From: Flavobacterium sp.
Lineage (GTDB): Bacteria > Bacteroidota > Bacteroidia > Flavobacteriales > Flavobacteriaceae
Direction: 5' to 3'
Length of the DNA stretch: 64,000 bases
NCBI RefSeq assembly: GCF_004295795.1
Contig: NZ_SEBR01000002.1
Span: 124,001 to 188,000, forward strand
Within the stretch, counting starts at the first letter, position 1; the number at the start of each line of letters is the position of its first letter. Below, one piece after another: positions 9,876 through 17,818 of the stretch. A program made the translations under genes and the position numbers. The notes below the pieces were generated by a model. It was not told the DNA's origin. It was given only the letters and a program-made list of their open reading frames with translations, and did no database searches.

Positions 9876-9883
9876 TACCTTTG
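9876..9883 (+). promoter_or_regulatory. -7 promoter element of the CBS-type gene
   Basis: TACCTTTG matches TAnnTTTG exactly. It contains the TTG at 9881 that opens the longest reading frame of the next gene, so translation cannot sensibly start there. No convincing -33 box is seen. Confidence 0.5.
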
Positions 9884-9931
9884 CGCCCTACTTTCGGTTC
9901 ACGCCAAAAGTCCGCAATCAAATATCCAACA

Positions 9932-11293
9932 ATGAAATACGCAGAAAATATATTGGGAACCATCGGCAACACGCCCATGGTAAAACTCAACAAAGTCATC
10001 AAAGGCATCGATGCGCTGGTTCTGGCGAAAGTCGAAACGTTCAATCCAGGCAATTCAGTCAAGGATAGAATGGCCGTGAAAATGATTGAAGACGCCGAAG
10101 CCGACGGAAGACTCCAACCGGGAGGAACGATTATCGAAGGAACGTCGGGCAACACAGGAATGGGTTTGGCGCTAGGAGCGATCGTGAAAGGCTACAAACT
10201 CGTGTGCGTGATCACCGACAAGCAGTCCAAAGAAAAAATGGACATCTTGCGCGCCGTCGGGGCGAAAGTCGTGGTTTGTCCAACAGACGTCGAACCGACA
10301 GATCCGCGTTCTTACTATTCGGTTTCAAAACGACTTGCCGAAGAAACGCCAAACGCGTGGTATGTGAACCAATACGACAATATGTCGAACACACAAGCGC
10401 ACTATGAGCAAACCGGACCTGAGATCTGGGAACAGACCGATGGCAAGATCACGCATTTCATCGTCGGGGTAGGAACGGGCGGAACGATTTCAGGGGTCGC
10501 GAAATACATCAAGGAAAGAAACCCGAACGTCAAAATTTGGGGCGTCGATACTTACGGATCGGTTTTCAAGAAATACCACGAAACCGGCATCTTCGACGAA
10601 AACGAAATCTATTCGTATATCACTGAAGGAATCGGCGAAGACATTCTTCCAAAGAACGTCGACTTCTCGTTGATCGACGGTTTCACGAAAGTCACTGACA
10701 AAGACGCGGCGGTTTACACACGCAGATTGGCGCTCGAAGAAGGTATTTTCGTAGGAAACTCTGCCGGAGCCGCGATCAAAGGCGTGTTGCAACTAAAAGA
10801 ACACTTTGGTCCGGACGATGTCGTGGTCGTACTTTTCCACGATTCGGGAAGCCGTTACGTAGGCAAAATGTTCAACGACGACTGGATGCGCGAGCGCGGA
10901 TTCCTCGAAGAAGATATCGCCAAAGCCGAAGACCTGATCAAAGACCATATAGACAAGCCGCTAGTCGTGGCCAGAACCGAAGAATTGGTTTCTCACGCCA
11001 TCGAACGCATGCGCAAGTACAAGATTTCCCAAATTCCGGTAATCGACATCAACGGCTTCGTGGGTTCGGTAGACGAAACAGACTTGTTCCAAAGTTATAT
11101 TGAAGACAAAAACACAGCCGAAAGACCGTTGCGCGAAGTCATGGGAAAACCTTATCCAATCGTGAAAGCCGGAACATCGGTAGAAGCGATCTCAAAATTG
11201 ATCACGAAGGAAAATCAGGCCGTTCTTGTCGAATTGGCCGATGGACGTCATCATATCGTGACCAAGTATGATATCATTGGTTCCATAAAATAA
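9932..11293 (+). CDS. Cystathionine beta-synthase-type PLP enzyme with C-terminal CBS pair
   Basis: This 453-aa enzyme has a PLP-dependent beta-replacement core (about residues 1-320) and two CBS domains (about 335-453). The Schiff-base lysine is Lys44 in NPGNSVKDRM. Substrate and PLP contacts are EGTSGNTGMG and the glycine loop GVGTGGTISG. A core of this type makes cystathionine from serine and homocysteine, or cysteine from O-acetylserine. The CBS pair, which can bind adenosyl ligands, favours the cystathionine beta-synthase label. The ATG at 9932 is chosen because an exact -7 promoter box (9876-9883) overlaps the alternative upstream start and the protein then begins MKYAEN, as relatives do. 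It is transcribed alone and ends at a bidirectional terminator. Confidence 0.9.
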   Translation: MKYAENILGTIGNTPMVKLNKVIKGIDALVLAKVETFNPGNSVKDRMAVKMIEDAEADGRLQPGGTIIEGTSGNTGMGLALGAIVKGYKLVCVITDKQSKEKMDILRAVGAKVVVCPTDVEPTDPRSYYSVSKRLAEETPNAWYVNQYDNMSNTQAHYEQTGPEIWEQTDGKITHFIVGVGTGGTISGVAKYIKERNPNVKIWGVDTYGSVFKKYHETGIFDENEIYSYITEGIGEDILPKNVDFSLIDGFTKVTDKDAAVYTRRLALEEGIFVGNSAGAAIKGVLQLKEHFGPDDVVVVLFHDSGSRYVGKMFNDDWMRERGFLEEDIAKAEDLIKDHIDKPLVVARTEELVSHAIERMRKYKISQIPVIDINGFVGSVDETDLFQSYIEDKNTAERPLREVMGKPYPIVKAGTSVEAISKLITKENQAVLVELADGRHHIVTKYDIIGSIK

Positions 11294-11313
11294 TTTCCAA
11301 ATTCCATCCCGAT

Positions 11314-11331
11314 AGCTATCGGGACCAAATT
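11314..11331. repeat. Perfect palindrome TCCCGATAGCTATCGGGA
   Basis: An 18-base perfect palindrome flanked by AAATTCCA and CCAAATTCC. TTCCAAATTCC-type words recur inverted near 11514-11531. It lies between convergent genes. Similar palindromes are scattered through Bacteroidota genomes, but I know no function for them. Confidence 0.6.
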
Positions 11332-11407
11332 CCAAGTAGGATCGTGAAAAACTCGGCTTAAACCTTCGGTTTTGCCTCGGGCTTCCAAAAGGGAGAAATT
11401 AAAAAAC

Positions 11408-11438
11408 AAAAACTCCGGACGTAATGTTCGGAGTTTTT
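11408..11438. terminator. Bidirectional terminator between convergent genes
   Basis: AAAACTCCGGAC, loop GTAAT, GTTCGGAGTTTTT. A-rich on the left and T-rich on the right, so it can stop both the CBS-type gene (+) and the PNGase F-like gene (-). Confidence 0.8.
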
Positions 11439-11550
11439 CGTTTCTAGCCATTTTTTTCAAAGCATGTGAAGCAACTGAGCAAAGCGAAGCTTTGAGAAAG
11501 TCCTGAACAACAGCTTTGGAATTTGGAATTTGATTATTGGAATTTTTCAA

Positions 11551-13218
11551 TTATTGTTTTACCCCAACCAAAACCCCCGAAACATTCCAGGCGCTGAAAC
11601 TCGTGCCTTCGCTAGCACCAAGCGGAATGTCAATGGCAATCGTGTGTTCGCCAGCGTCCAAATCGCCCAAATCGATCCAAACCGGATTCGTCGTCGTGCC
11701 CGGGCACCAATTCGAGCGGCTGTAATCAGATGAAGAAAGACCGTTCTCGAAATTGCCGGACGCCGGATTGCTCAATCGGTAAGAGCCGCAGTCGGTGCGC
11801 CACGGCGTGAAGGCGAAAGCGAGTTTTCCGTCGAGGTAGATGGAATTTTGTTTCGGGACGAATTCGTCTCCATTTTCCCATCCGCCGTGACCGGTCGTGA
11901 TATAGCGCAGTTTGGCGTTTTTGATCTTTAGGTCGAGCTTGAATTTGACTTCGAGGCCTTTCGGTTTGCTGAACATCGTGCCGTATTCCTGTCCGGCCAT
12001 TTCCATGACATTATTCGTGTTGAAAATCGGGAGCGCGACCGTTTCGGGTTTGGCGATTTCTTCCTTGTGGATCGTAATGTTCACGCTGGCTTTGTGTCCG
12101 CCTTTGTCATAATTTCCTATGTTGAGTCCGATGTAGACTTCTTTGTTGCTCAACCTCGGAATAAAATCGGAAATATCCTGCCGATACATAACACTGTCTT
12201 GCCAAACCTTGTTTTTCAGCTTTAAAGTATTGTATTGACTCACTCCGAAAGGCGTGAAAAAGCGCATTAGTTCGAGCAACGGTTCGTAATCATCGGTTTT
12301 GGTGACACCTTGGTAATGTTTGCCGTTTCCGTTTTCGTAAACCGGAAGTTTCTCTTTTCCATTGTTCAATCCGTCGAGAAAAGATAGTTTTGCGTCGGTC
12401 GGAATCACGAAAACCGAGCCCGTTCTGTCATAAGCATCGCCGTTCGATTGTTCGGTTACGTCAACAAAAACTTGGCTTCCGCTTTTGATTTCGGGAAATT
12501 TTACCTTTTTGACGACGATAGTTCCGTTGGCGAACCGCAAAATGCTGTCGTTCGATTTCTGGTCGCCTCCGAAGTTTACGATTTCCTTTTTGAAAACCTC
12601 GATCGTGGTGAATCGGCTTTTCCATACCAGATCACGATAGGTCAAAGCGTCGACGAATTTGTAGGTAGAAATGTTCTTTAGGTTTTTGTTCTTGACCTTT
12701 TCGATTTTCGTGGCCGATACGACGAAGTTTCCGTTGCGAACCGTTTCCAAAACCAATCCAAGCGAAATTCCCAAGGAAGATGGTGCGCCGAAAACGCCGG
12801 CTTCGGTCGTATACCAGATTTCAATCGTGTTCGAATTGATTACCGTCTTGGCTTTTTTGCAATTGTAGCCCAAAAGTTTTTTGGTGTCGGGCAGCAATTC
12901 GAGTTTTTGTGAAGCGATCGAAGTCGAGTCTTTTGTTCCGATGAATCTGTTTTTTCCGATTTGCGCCATCTGGAACACTTGTTTCGCTTTTACGTCTATT
13001 CGCATGTTTTCATTTGGGATATCGGCTTTGCCCGATAGTATTCTGTCGTTCGAAACCAAGATTGTGGCATCGGATGCAAAAACAAGGATAGGTTCTTGGT
13101 TTTCGAGAAGTTTTCCGTTTGACGAACGCAAATACGTCACTTTTAACTCTTGGGATTTCTTTTGGGCAAAGGCTGCAACCGACAGTAAAATCAGCAGCGA
13201 AACGAAATATTTTTTCAT
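11551..13218 (-). CDS. GLPGLI-domain / PNGase F-like fusion protein
   Basis: This 555-aa exported protein has signal peptide 1-18 (ending AAFA). Residues about 20-200 resemble the GLPGLI family of Bacteroidota: LLGYNCKKAKTVI, IEIWYTTEAG, then LGISLGLVLE where the family name motif sits. The C-terminal part (about 250-555) resembles peptide-N-glycosidase F, which cleaves N-glycans from glycoproteins. GDAYDRTGSVFVI matches the region of catalytic Asp60 of the Elizabethkingia enzyme. HGGWENGDEF matches the region of Glu206, and SNWCPGTTTNPVWIDL matches its WCPGM segment. An equivalent of Glu118 is not obvious by eye. The length fits the longer PNGase F-II type, which has an N-terminal extra domain. 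Glycan-releasing activity is inferred. It has its own promoter at 13239-13269. Confidence 0.8.
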   Translation of the reverse strand: MKKYFVSLLILLSVAAFAQKKSQELKVTYLRSSNGKLLENQEPILVFASDATILVSNDRILSGKADIPNENMRIDVKAKQVFQMAQIGKNRFIGTKDSTSIASQKLELLPDTKKLLGYNCKKAKTVINSNTIEIWYTTEAGVFGAPSSLGISLGLVLETVRNGNFVVSATKIEKVKNKNLKNISTYKFVDALTYRDLVWKSRFTTIEVFKKEIVNFGGDQKSNDSILRFANGTIVVKKVKFPEIKSGSQVFVDVTEQSNGDAYDRTGSVFVIPTDAKLSFLDGLNNGKEKLPVYENGNGKHYQGVTKTDDYEPLLELMRFFTPFGVSQYNTLKLKNKVWQDSVMYRQDISDFIPRLSNKEVYIGLNIGNYDKGGHKASVNITIHKEEIAKPETVALPIFNTNNVMEMAGQEYGTMFSKPKGLEVKFKLDLKIKNAKLRYITTGHGGWENGDEFVPKQNSIYLDGKLAFAFTPWRTDCGSYRLSNPASGNFENGLSSSDYSRSNWCPGTTTNPVWIDLGDLDAGEHTIAIDIPLGASEGTSFSAWNVSGVLVGVKQ

Positions 13219-13238
13219 GGCGAACGTTTGGTCGAAAG

Positions 13239-13269
13239 CAAAGATAGCATCGTATCTTGCGAATCCAAA
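13239..13269 (-). promoter_or_regulatory. Promoter of the PNGase F-like gene
   Basis: On the minus strand TTTG (13266-13269), 19 nt, then TATCTTTG (13239-13246): an exact match to the flavobacterial -33/-7 pattern. The start codon is 20 nt downstream of the -7 box. Confidence 0.7.
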
Positions 13270-13277
13270 ATTTACCC

Positions 13278-13766
13278 ATGACCTTTACCGCAATAGATTT
13301 CGAAACCGCGACCGGACATTTTGAAAGCGCATGTGCCGTTGGCATCGTGACTGTCGAGAACGGCGTTATCGTAGACGAATTCCACACGTTGATCCAACCG
13401 CCAAACAACGAATATTGGTATCGCAACATCATGGTTCACGGCATCAAACCTGTGCAGACCTTGCAGGTGAAGACTTTCGATGGGATTTTCCCCGAGATCC
13501 ACAAACGAATTTTTGGGAGAACGATCGTCGCGCACAACGAATCTTTTGACCGAAATGTGCTGTCCAGAACCATGAAATATTACGGCTTGTACTACGACGA
13601 ACTCGAAATCTCCGATCGTTGGGAATGCACGGCCAAAATCTATCGCGCCAAAGGTTACAAACCCTTTAATCTCAAAGCTTGCTCTGACAGGCACGGCATC
13701 CAGCTCAATCACCACGAAGCTTTGTCAGATGCGAGAGCTTGCGCCAAACTGTATTTACTTCGCTGA
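13278..13766 (+). CDS. DnaQ-like 3'-5' exonuclease
   Basis: This 162-aa exonuclease-domain protein is related to the epsilon subunit of DNA polymerase III. Exo I motif FTAIDFETA gives the first Asp and Glu (about residues 7-9). Exo II is IVAHNESFDRNVL, and the Exo III region is HHEALSDARACAKLY with the catalytic His and Asp. The ATG at 13278 begins MTFTAIDFET. A TTG seven codons earlier opens the frame but is a poor start. It is a stand-alone domain without a polymerase-binding tail, and its substrate (DNA repair or RNA) is not clear. Its last 12 bases overlap the end of the convergent cytochrome gene. The divergent promoter of the PNGase F-like gene lies just before it. Confidence 0.88.
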   Translation: MTFTAIDFETATGHFESACAVGIVTVENGVIVDEFHTLIQPPNNEYWYRNIMVHGIKPVQTLQVKTFDGIFPEIHKRIFGRTIVAHNESFDRNVLSRTMKYYGLYYDELEISDRWECTAKIYRAKGYKPFNLKACSDRHGIQLNHHEALSDARACAKLYLLR

Positions 13767-14954
13767 TTTCTTAGGATAAACCGCAATCTTGTGCGTGCGG
13801 AGTTGGTAACTGTGCAAAGGCGAATTGAAAGCCGTGTAGAAAGTGATCGCGCGCGAATCCCGTTTGGGCATGTGGCATTCGACGCATTTGAATTGCATGT
13901 CCTGAACCGAATTTTCGGCCAAAGTCTTTTTGGAATGCGTCGGATAGGCGTGACAACTCGAGCAGATTCTTGCGTAGAATTCCGGATCGCGCGGCGCATC
14001 TGAATGCGGATCGTGACAAGTCGTACAGTCGAAATTGGTGCTTTTCGTGAAGCACTTGCTTTGCGTAAGCATGCCGTATTGGTTGCCATGCACGTCGACT
14101 TCGGCATTTCCCATCGGACGGTAATAATCGGTCAGGACATCGCCAGGCTTGAAATCGAATCGCGACTTCATCTTGAAACCGTCGTTTCCGGAATGGCAAA
14201 TGGAACAAGCCTCGAGTTTTTGTTGTTTGCTAAGACTTTTGAAACTTTTGATGTACTGGGAAACCTTCACGTCGGGAAATTCAGTGTGGTAATCGACGTG
14301 TTTTTTGGCCGGTCCGTGGCAGCGTTCGCAGTCGATCCCGAAAATGATCTTCTCTTTGACGATGATGTCCTGGATGTCCTGTTGCAGGAAATTCCGTTTG
14401 TCGGAACTGGCATTCGGATCGGTATTTCTGACGTTCGAGCTGTGGCAGCCGTAACAATCCTTGAGGATTTTTCGGTCGAAATTGGGTTCGGTAGGTGAAA
14501 ATCCCGGACTTGTTCCCCAACCGTTTGCCGAATGATAGAAAGAAACCGGCAACTCGAAAGTGTTTCCGTTTTTCCAGTAAACCGCGGTCTGCGCGTTTTT
14601 TCCGCCAAAGACGATGTCAAACGGATGCGAAGTCACGACTTTCCCGTTTTTGTGCCACGTCTGGAATAAACTGTCGCCTTTTTGCTCCAAGGTGATTTTG
14701 GAGTCACTTCCGTAGACGAATTCATTTTTGCCAGATTTGAAACTTCCCAAGACACTCGCCAGATTCGCGGGCGCAGTCGCCTTGACGTGAGATGTCGTCG
14801 CGCTGTAGTGCGCAATGTCGGTGTGGCATTTCGCGCAGCTTTCGGCTCCGGCATAGTCGGTACCACGCGGATCGAAATAGGCTTTCTCCTCGTCTTTACA
14901 AGAAACAAGCAAAAGCGCGAAAGCCAAAAGGAATAAAAATCTGTGGTTTTTCAT
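13755..14954 (-). CDS. Seven-heme c-type cytochrome lipoprotein
   Basis: This 399-aa protein has seven CXXCH heme-attachment motifs: CAKCH (residues 40-44), CYGCH, CERCH, CSICH, CTTCH, CSSCH and CVECH. The signal ends in LVSC, so Cys19 is probably lipidated; KDEEK follows. Spare histidines (for example HSANGWG, HGPAKKH) could be axial ligands. The layout resembles multiheme cytochromes of the c554/NrfB-like groups that pass electrons in the periplasm or at the surface. No quinol oxidase, nitrite reductase or c-type maturation gene is nearby, so the partner is unknown. The ATG at 14952-14954 is chosen over one 16 codons upstream because it starts the lipoprotein signal directly. It is convergent with, and overlaps, the exonuclease gene by 12 bases. 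Confidence 0.88.
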   Translation of the reverse strand: MKNHRFLFLLAFALLLVSCKDEEKAYFDPRGTDYAGAESCAKCHTDIAHYSATTSHVKATAPANLASVLGSFKSGKNEFVYGSDSKITLEQKGDSLFQTWHKNGKVVTSHPFDIVFGGKNAQTAVYWKNGNTFELPVSFYHSANGWGTSPGFSPTEPNFDRKILKDCYGCHSSNVRNTDPNASSDKRNFLQQDIQDIIVKEKIIFGIDCERCHGPAKKHVDYHTEFPDVKVSQYIKSFKSLSKQQKLEACSICHSGNDGFKMKSRFDFKPGDVLTDYYRPMGNAEVDVHGNQYGMLTQSKCFTKSTNFDCTTCHDPHSDAPRDPEFYARICSSCHAYPTHSKKTLAENSVQDMQFKCVECHMPKRDSRAITFYTAFNSPLHSYQLRTHKIAVYPKKSAK

Positions 14955-14990
14955 CGTTGTAAATATATCCAAAAAACGTACTTTTAGAGT

Positions 14991-15233
14991 GTGGAAAATC
15001 AAAAGACGCCAATCGTTCTAAAGATCAAGTATTTTTTCGAGAAATACGGCTTTCAGGTTTCCTCCCGACTCGCCGACAGACTCGGAATGCGTGCCACGAG
15101 CGTAAGACTGTTTTTCATTTACATCTCGTTCGTGACCGCCGGACTTTGGTTTGGAGTCTATCTGACATTAGCATTTTGGATCAGACTCAAGGATTTGGTT
15201 CGCGCCAAACGGAGTTCGGTTTTTGATCTCTGA
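14991..15233 (+). CDS. PspC-domain small membrane protein
   Basis: This 80-aa protein starts at GTG (14991); no earlier ATG exists and the only internal one (MRATSV) would delete half the domain. RLADRLGMRATSVRLFFIY is the PspC-like core. A membrane segment follows (about residues 40-63), then a basic tail. Very similar short PspC proteins are common in Flavobacterium. In other bacteria PspC takes part in the phage-shock membrane stress response, but that role is not shown for this short form. It is divergent from the cytochrome gene with only 36 bases between the starts, so their promoters must overlap. Confidence 0.75.
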   Translation: MENQKTPIVLKIKYFFEKYGFQVSSRLADRLGMRATSVRLFFIYISFVTAGLWFGVYLTLAFWIRLKDLVRAKRSSVFDL

Positions 15234-15343
15234 GGGCCAAATTAGGTAGGAAGTCTGTTGTTCGTTGGTCGCTGCGTCTATTGTCTATCCGTCTATCAGC
15301 TATTATCTTTTTTACATGCCATATAAATTAATTATCCGCCAAA

Positions 15344-16213
15344 ATGAAATCAATCCTCACTCGCCTCGACTTCACGAGGTCGCAGCAAATCGCTATCGGT
15401 TCGCTTGCCATTCTGATCATCATCGCACAGGTTTTTTGTCTGTTTGCCGATTTTACGCCTGAAAAAATCCCGGATACGGAAGCTCAAAAGTGGCTGGCTT
15501 TGCAACGCGAAATCGATTCGGCGCGTTTGGCCGCGAAGTCCAGCAATGGAATCAACTACAAATTCAATCCGAATTTCATTACCGATTACAAAGGCTATCG
15601 GCTAGGCATGACATTGGCCGAAATCGATCGGTTGCTGGCTTTTCGCAAGGAAGGCAAATTCGTAAATTCAGTCCAGGAATTTCAGAGCGTTACGAAAGTT
15701 CACGACACGTTGTTGGCCAAGATTTCGCCTTGGTTCAAATTTCCGGATTGGGTGAACCGATAGAAATCGCACGGCAATTTTTATTCCGACACAAAGTTCG
15801 ATAGAAAGCCTATTGTCAAATCTGACATAAACGAAGCCACGAAAGAACAATTGGTCGCGGTTTACGGAATCGGCGATGCTTTATCCGAAAGGATTCTCAA
15901 GCAAAAGGAATTGCTTGGCGGATTCGTTTCGATGGATCAGATGAAAGACGTTTGGGGTTTGTCTGATGAAGTCGTCGCGAAACTTGCCGAAAGGTTTTTG
16001 GTGATGCGCGTTCCTTCGGTCAAAAAGATCAATATCAATGAGGCTTCGCTAAAGGAACTCGCGGCTTTTCCTTACTTCCGATATAAAGTTGCCAAGGCGA
16101 TAGTGACGCATCGGTCAATGAAAGGAAAAATCACAAATTCTGATGAATTGGTAGAAATCACCGACTTTCCTGTTGAAAATGTAAAAATAATTAGTTTATA
16201 TTTGGAATATTAA
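15344..16213 (+). pseudogene. ComEA-like helix-hairpin-helix protein, interrupted by one amber codon
   Basis: Read through, this is one 289-codon frame. Codons 1-139 (to 15760) hold a short N-terminus, a membrane segment (about residues 18-34) and a linker. TAG stands at 15761-15763. The same frame continues without any shift to 16213 and contains two helix-hairpin-helix motifs (VYGIGDALSERILKQK and FPYFRYKVAKAIVTH) with GGFVSMDQMKDVWGLS between them. Flavobacterial relatives are single proteins of about this length covering both halves. The second half has no good start of its own (TTG at 15851 lies within the domain). CAG to TAG would be a single change. TAG is a normal stop here (rpsU uses it). 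Likely a recent nonsense mutation or a base-call error; HhH proteins bind DNA. Confidence 0.82.
16173..16204 (+). promoter_or_regulatory. Promoter of the acyl-CoA dehydrogenase gene
   Basis: TTG at 16173-16175, 21 nt, then TATATTTG at 16197-16204 (exact -7 consensus), inside the end of the interrupted HhH gene. The leader to the ATG at 16229 would be about 18 nt. Confidence 0.6.
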
Positions 16214-16228
16214 AAAATACAACCAAAT

Positions 16229-17368
16229 ATGAACTACGATTTTATTGAGACCGAATCGATGATAGCGGATTCCATACGCGATTTTGCCGAACAGCACATC
16301 CGTCCGCACATCATGGAATGGGACGAGGCCCAAACCTTTCCGGTAGCACTTTTTCACCAACTTGGCGAAATGGGTTACATGGGCGTTTTGGTTCCCGAAG
16401 AATTAGGCGGTTCGGGCTTGGGTTATCACGAATACATCACCGTTGTCGAGGAAATCTCGAAAGTCGATCCGTCTATCGGATTGTCGGTGGCGGCGCATAA
16501 CTCGCTTTGTACAAACCACATCCTGACTTTCGGAAATGAAGAGCAAAAATTGCGCTGGATTCCGAAGCTCGCAAAAGGACAATGGATTGGCGCTTGGGGA
16601 TTGACCGAGCACAACACAGGTTCGGACGCGGGCGGAATGAACACGACCGCCGTGAAAGACGGTGATCACTGGGTTTTGAACGGAGCCAAGAATTTTATTA
16701 CGCATGCGATTTCGGGAGATGTCGCAGTGGTGATTACCAGAACGGGAGAGAAAGGCGATTCGAACGGCATGACCGCTTTCGTGATCGAGAAAGGGACGCC
16801 TGGTTTTTCATCGGGGAAAAAAGAGAACAAATTGGGAATGCGCGCCAGTGAGACGGCCGAACTCATTTTTGACAATTGCCGCATTCCGGACGAAAATCGT
16901 TTGGGTAAAGTAGGCGAGGGCTTCAAACAGGCTTTGGCGATTCTCGACGGCGGCCGGATTTCTATCGGAGCGTTGTCGCTTGGCATCGCGAAAGGCGCTT
17001 TCGAAGCCGCTTTGAAATATTCCAAAGAACGCCACCAATTTGGGAAACCGATCAGCGAATTCCAGGGCATTTCGTTCAAGTTGGCCGATATGGCAACCGA
17101 AATTGAGGCTTCGGAACTTTTGCTGCACAAGGCGGCGCATCTCAAGAACAACAAAAAACCGGTTACGACCGCGGGCGCGATGGCGAAAATGTATTCGTCG
17201 GAAGTTTGCGTTCGCGTTTCAAACGAAGCTGTCCAAATTCACGGTGGATACGGTTACACAAAAGATTTTCCGGTAGAGAAATTCTATCGCGACTCAAAAC
17301 TTTGCACGATTGGCGAAGGCACGACTGAAATCCAAAAGTTGGTAATTTCGCGAAATCTATTGAAATGA
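16229..17368 (+). CDS. Acyl-CoA dehydrogenase
   Basis: This 379-aa FAD enzyme oxidises an acyl-CoA to the trans-2-enoyl-CoA in fatty-acid or branched-chain amino-acid breakdown, passing electrons to electron-transfer flavoprotein. The three family domains are present in order: the N-terminal helical domain, the middle beta domain with the FAD-binding motif GAWGLTEHNTGSDAGG, and the C-terminal helical domain. The catalytic base is Glu363 in CTIGEGTTEIQ. QIHGGYGYTKDFPVEKFYRD is the usual C-terminal signature. Length is normal for short- or medium-chain enzymes; chain preference cannot be told by eye. It has its own promoter inside the preceding gene and its own terminator. Confidence 0.94.
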   Translation: MNYDFIETESMIADSIRDFAEQHIRPHIMEWDEAQTFPVALFHQLGEMGYMGVLVPEELGGSGLGYHEYITVVEEISKVDPSIGLSVAAHNSLCTNHILTFGNEEQKLRWIPKLAKGQWIGAWGLTEHNTGSDAGGMNTTAVKDGDHWVLNGAKNFITHAISGDVAVVITRTGEKGDSNGMTAFVIEKGTPGFSSGKKENKLGMRASETAELIFDNCRIPDENRLGKVGEGFKQALAILDGGRISIGALSLGIAKGAFEAALKYSKERHQFGKPISEFQGISFKLADMATEIEASELLLHKAAHLKNNKKPVTTAGAMAKMYSSEVCVRVSNEAVQIHGGYGYTKDFPVEKFYRDSKLCTIGEGTTEIQKLVISRNLLK

Positions 17369-17405
17369 GATTATAGATAATAGACTGATGGACTATAGAT
17401 AATGG

Positions 17406-17436
17406 ACGGAGCTCGATATGGGCTCCGTTTTTTTTG
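17406..17436 (+). terminator. Intrinsic terminator after acyl-CoA dehydrogenase
   Basis: ACGGAGC, 9-nt loop, GCTCCGT followed by a run of T. The flanking words TATAGATAAT are repeated and resemble, on the opposite strand, the stretch 15275-15310. Confidence 0.75.
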
Positions 17437-17567
17437 CTGATAGCGGCATTGAAAGAAAAGGTAAGGTTGGCTCTTTTTTTTTCATAATTATTATTACGTA
17501 TGTGTATGTTTTCGAGTGACGTCGGGGATTTGATTTTTGCCGATTTTTTGTTGCTTGACCGGATATG

Positions 17568-17752
17568 CGTGAGGGATGCTGGCATTGTTTGAGCTCTTTT
17601 TGCTGAATCGGTATTTGGTGTTTTCGCCTTTTTTTTCCCAGCAAAAAAGCGAGTGCCCGCAGCCCGACGGCGGCTTCCATGATTTTTGTTTTGGAACGAT
17701 CTGCCACTGCCACTGCTTTCTGCTGCTGAAAACCCCGCCGCCGGCACGCCCA
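17568..17752 (-). repeat. Dispersed repeat, copy 2 (- orientation)
   Basis: Read on the minus strand this has the same blocks as 9489-9795 in the same order: GGGCGTGCCGGCGGC, a CAG-rich stretch, AAGCCGCCGTCGGGCTGC with GGGCACTCGCTTTTTTGC, then CAAAAAGAGC to AATGCCAGCATCCCTCA. It lies in the 466-base gene-free stretch 17369-17834. No transposase or plausible gene is present. Confidence 0.7.
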
Positions 17753-17771
17753 AATAATTAATAATTAATAA

Positions 17772-17801
17772 TTGTTAATTAATAATTTAGGTGTATCTTT
17801 G
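17772..17801 (+). promoter_or_regulatory. Promoter of rpsU
   Basis: TTG at 17772-17774, 19 nt, then TATCTTTG at 17794-17801 (exact -7 consensus), preceded by an AT-only tract from 17755. The transcript would start near 17808, giving a leader of about 27 nt that consists mainly of the Shine-Dalgarno region. Confidence 0.7.
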
Positions 17802-17818
17802 CCGCTCAAAATTTTAAC

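Noticed and set aside
9570..9935. 121-codon open frame in the repeat region before the CBS-type gene
   Set aside because: It overlaps the dispersed repeat and the promoter of the next gene; its composition is unlike the neighbouring genes.
15761..15763. Pyrrolysine or other recoding at the amber codon
   Set aside because: TAG ends rpsU normally here, no suppressor tRNA or pyl gene is in the window, and a point mutation or base-call error is simpler.
17163..17753. 196-codon minus-strand open frame
   Set aside because: It spans the repeat copy, a terminator and the end of acyl-CoA dehydrogenase on the opposite strand; no domain is visible.
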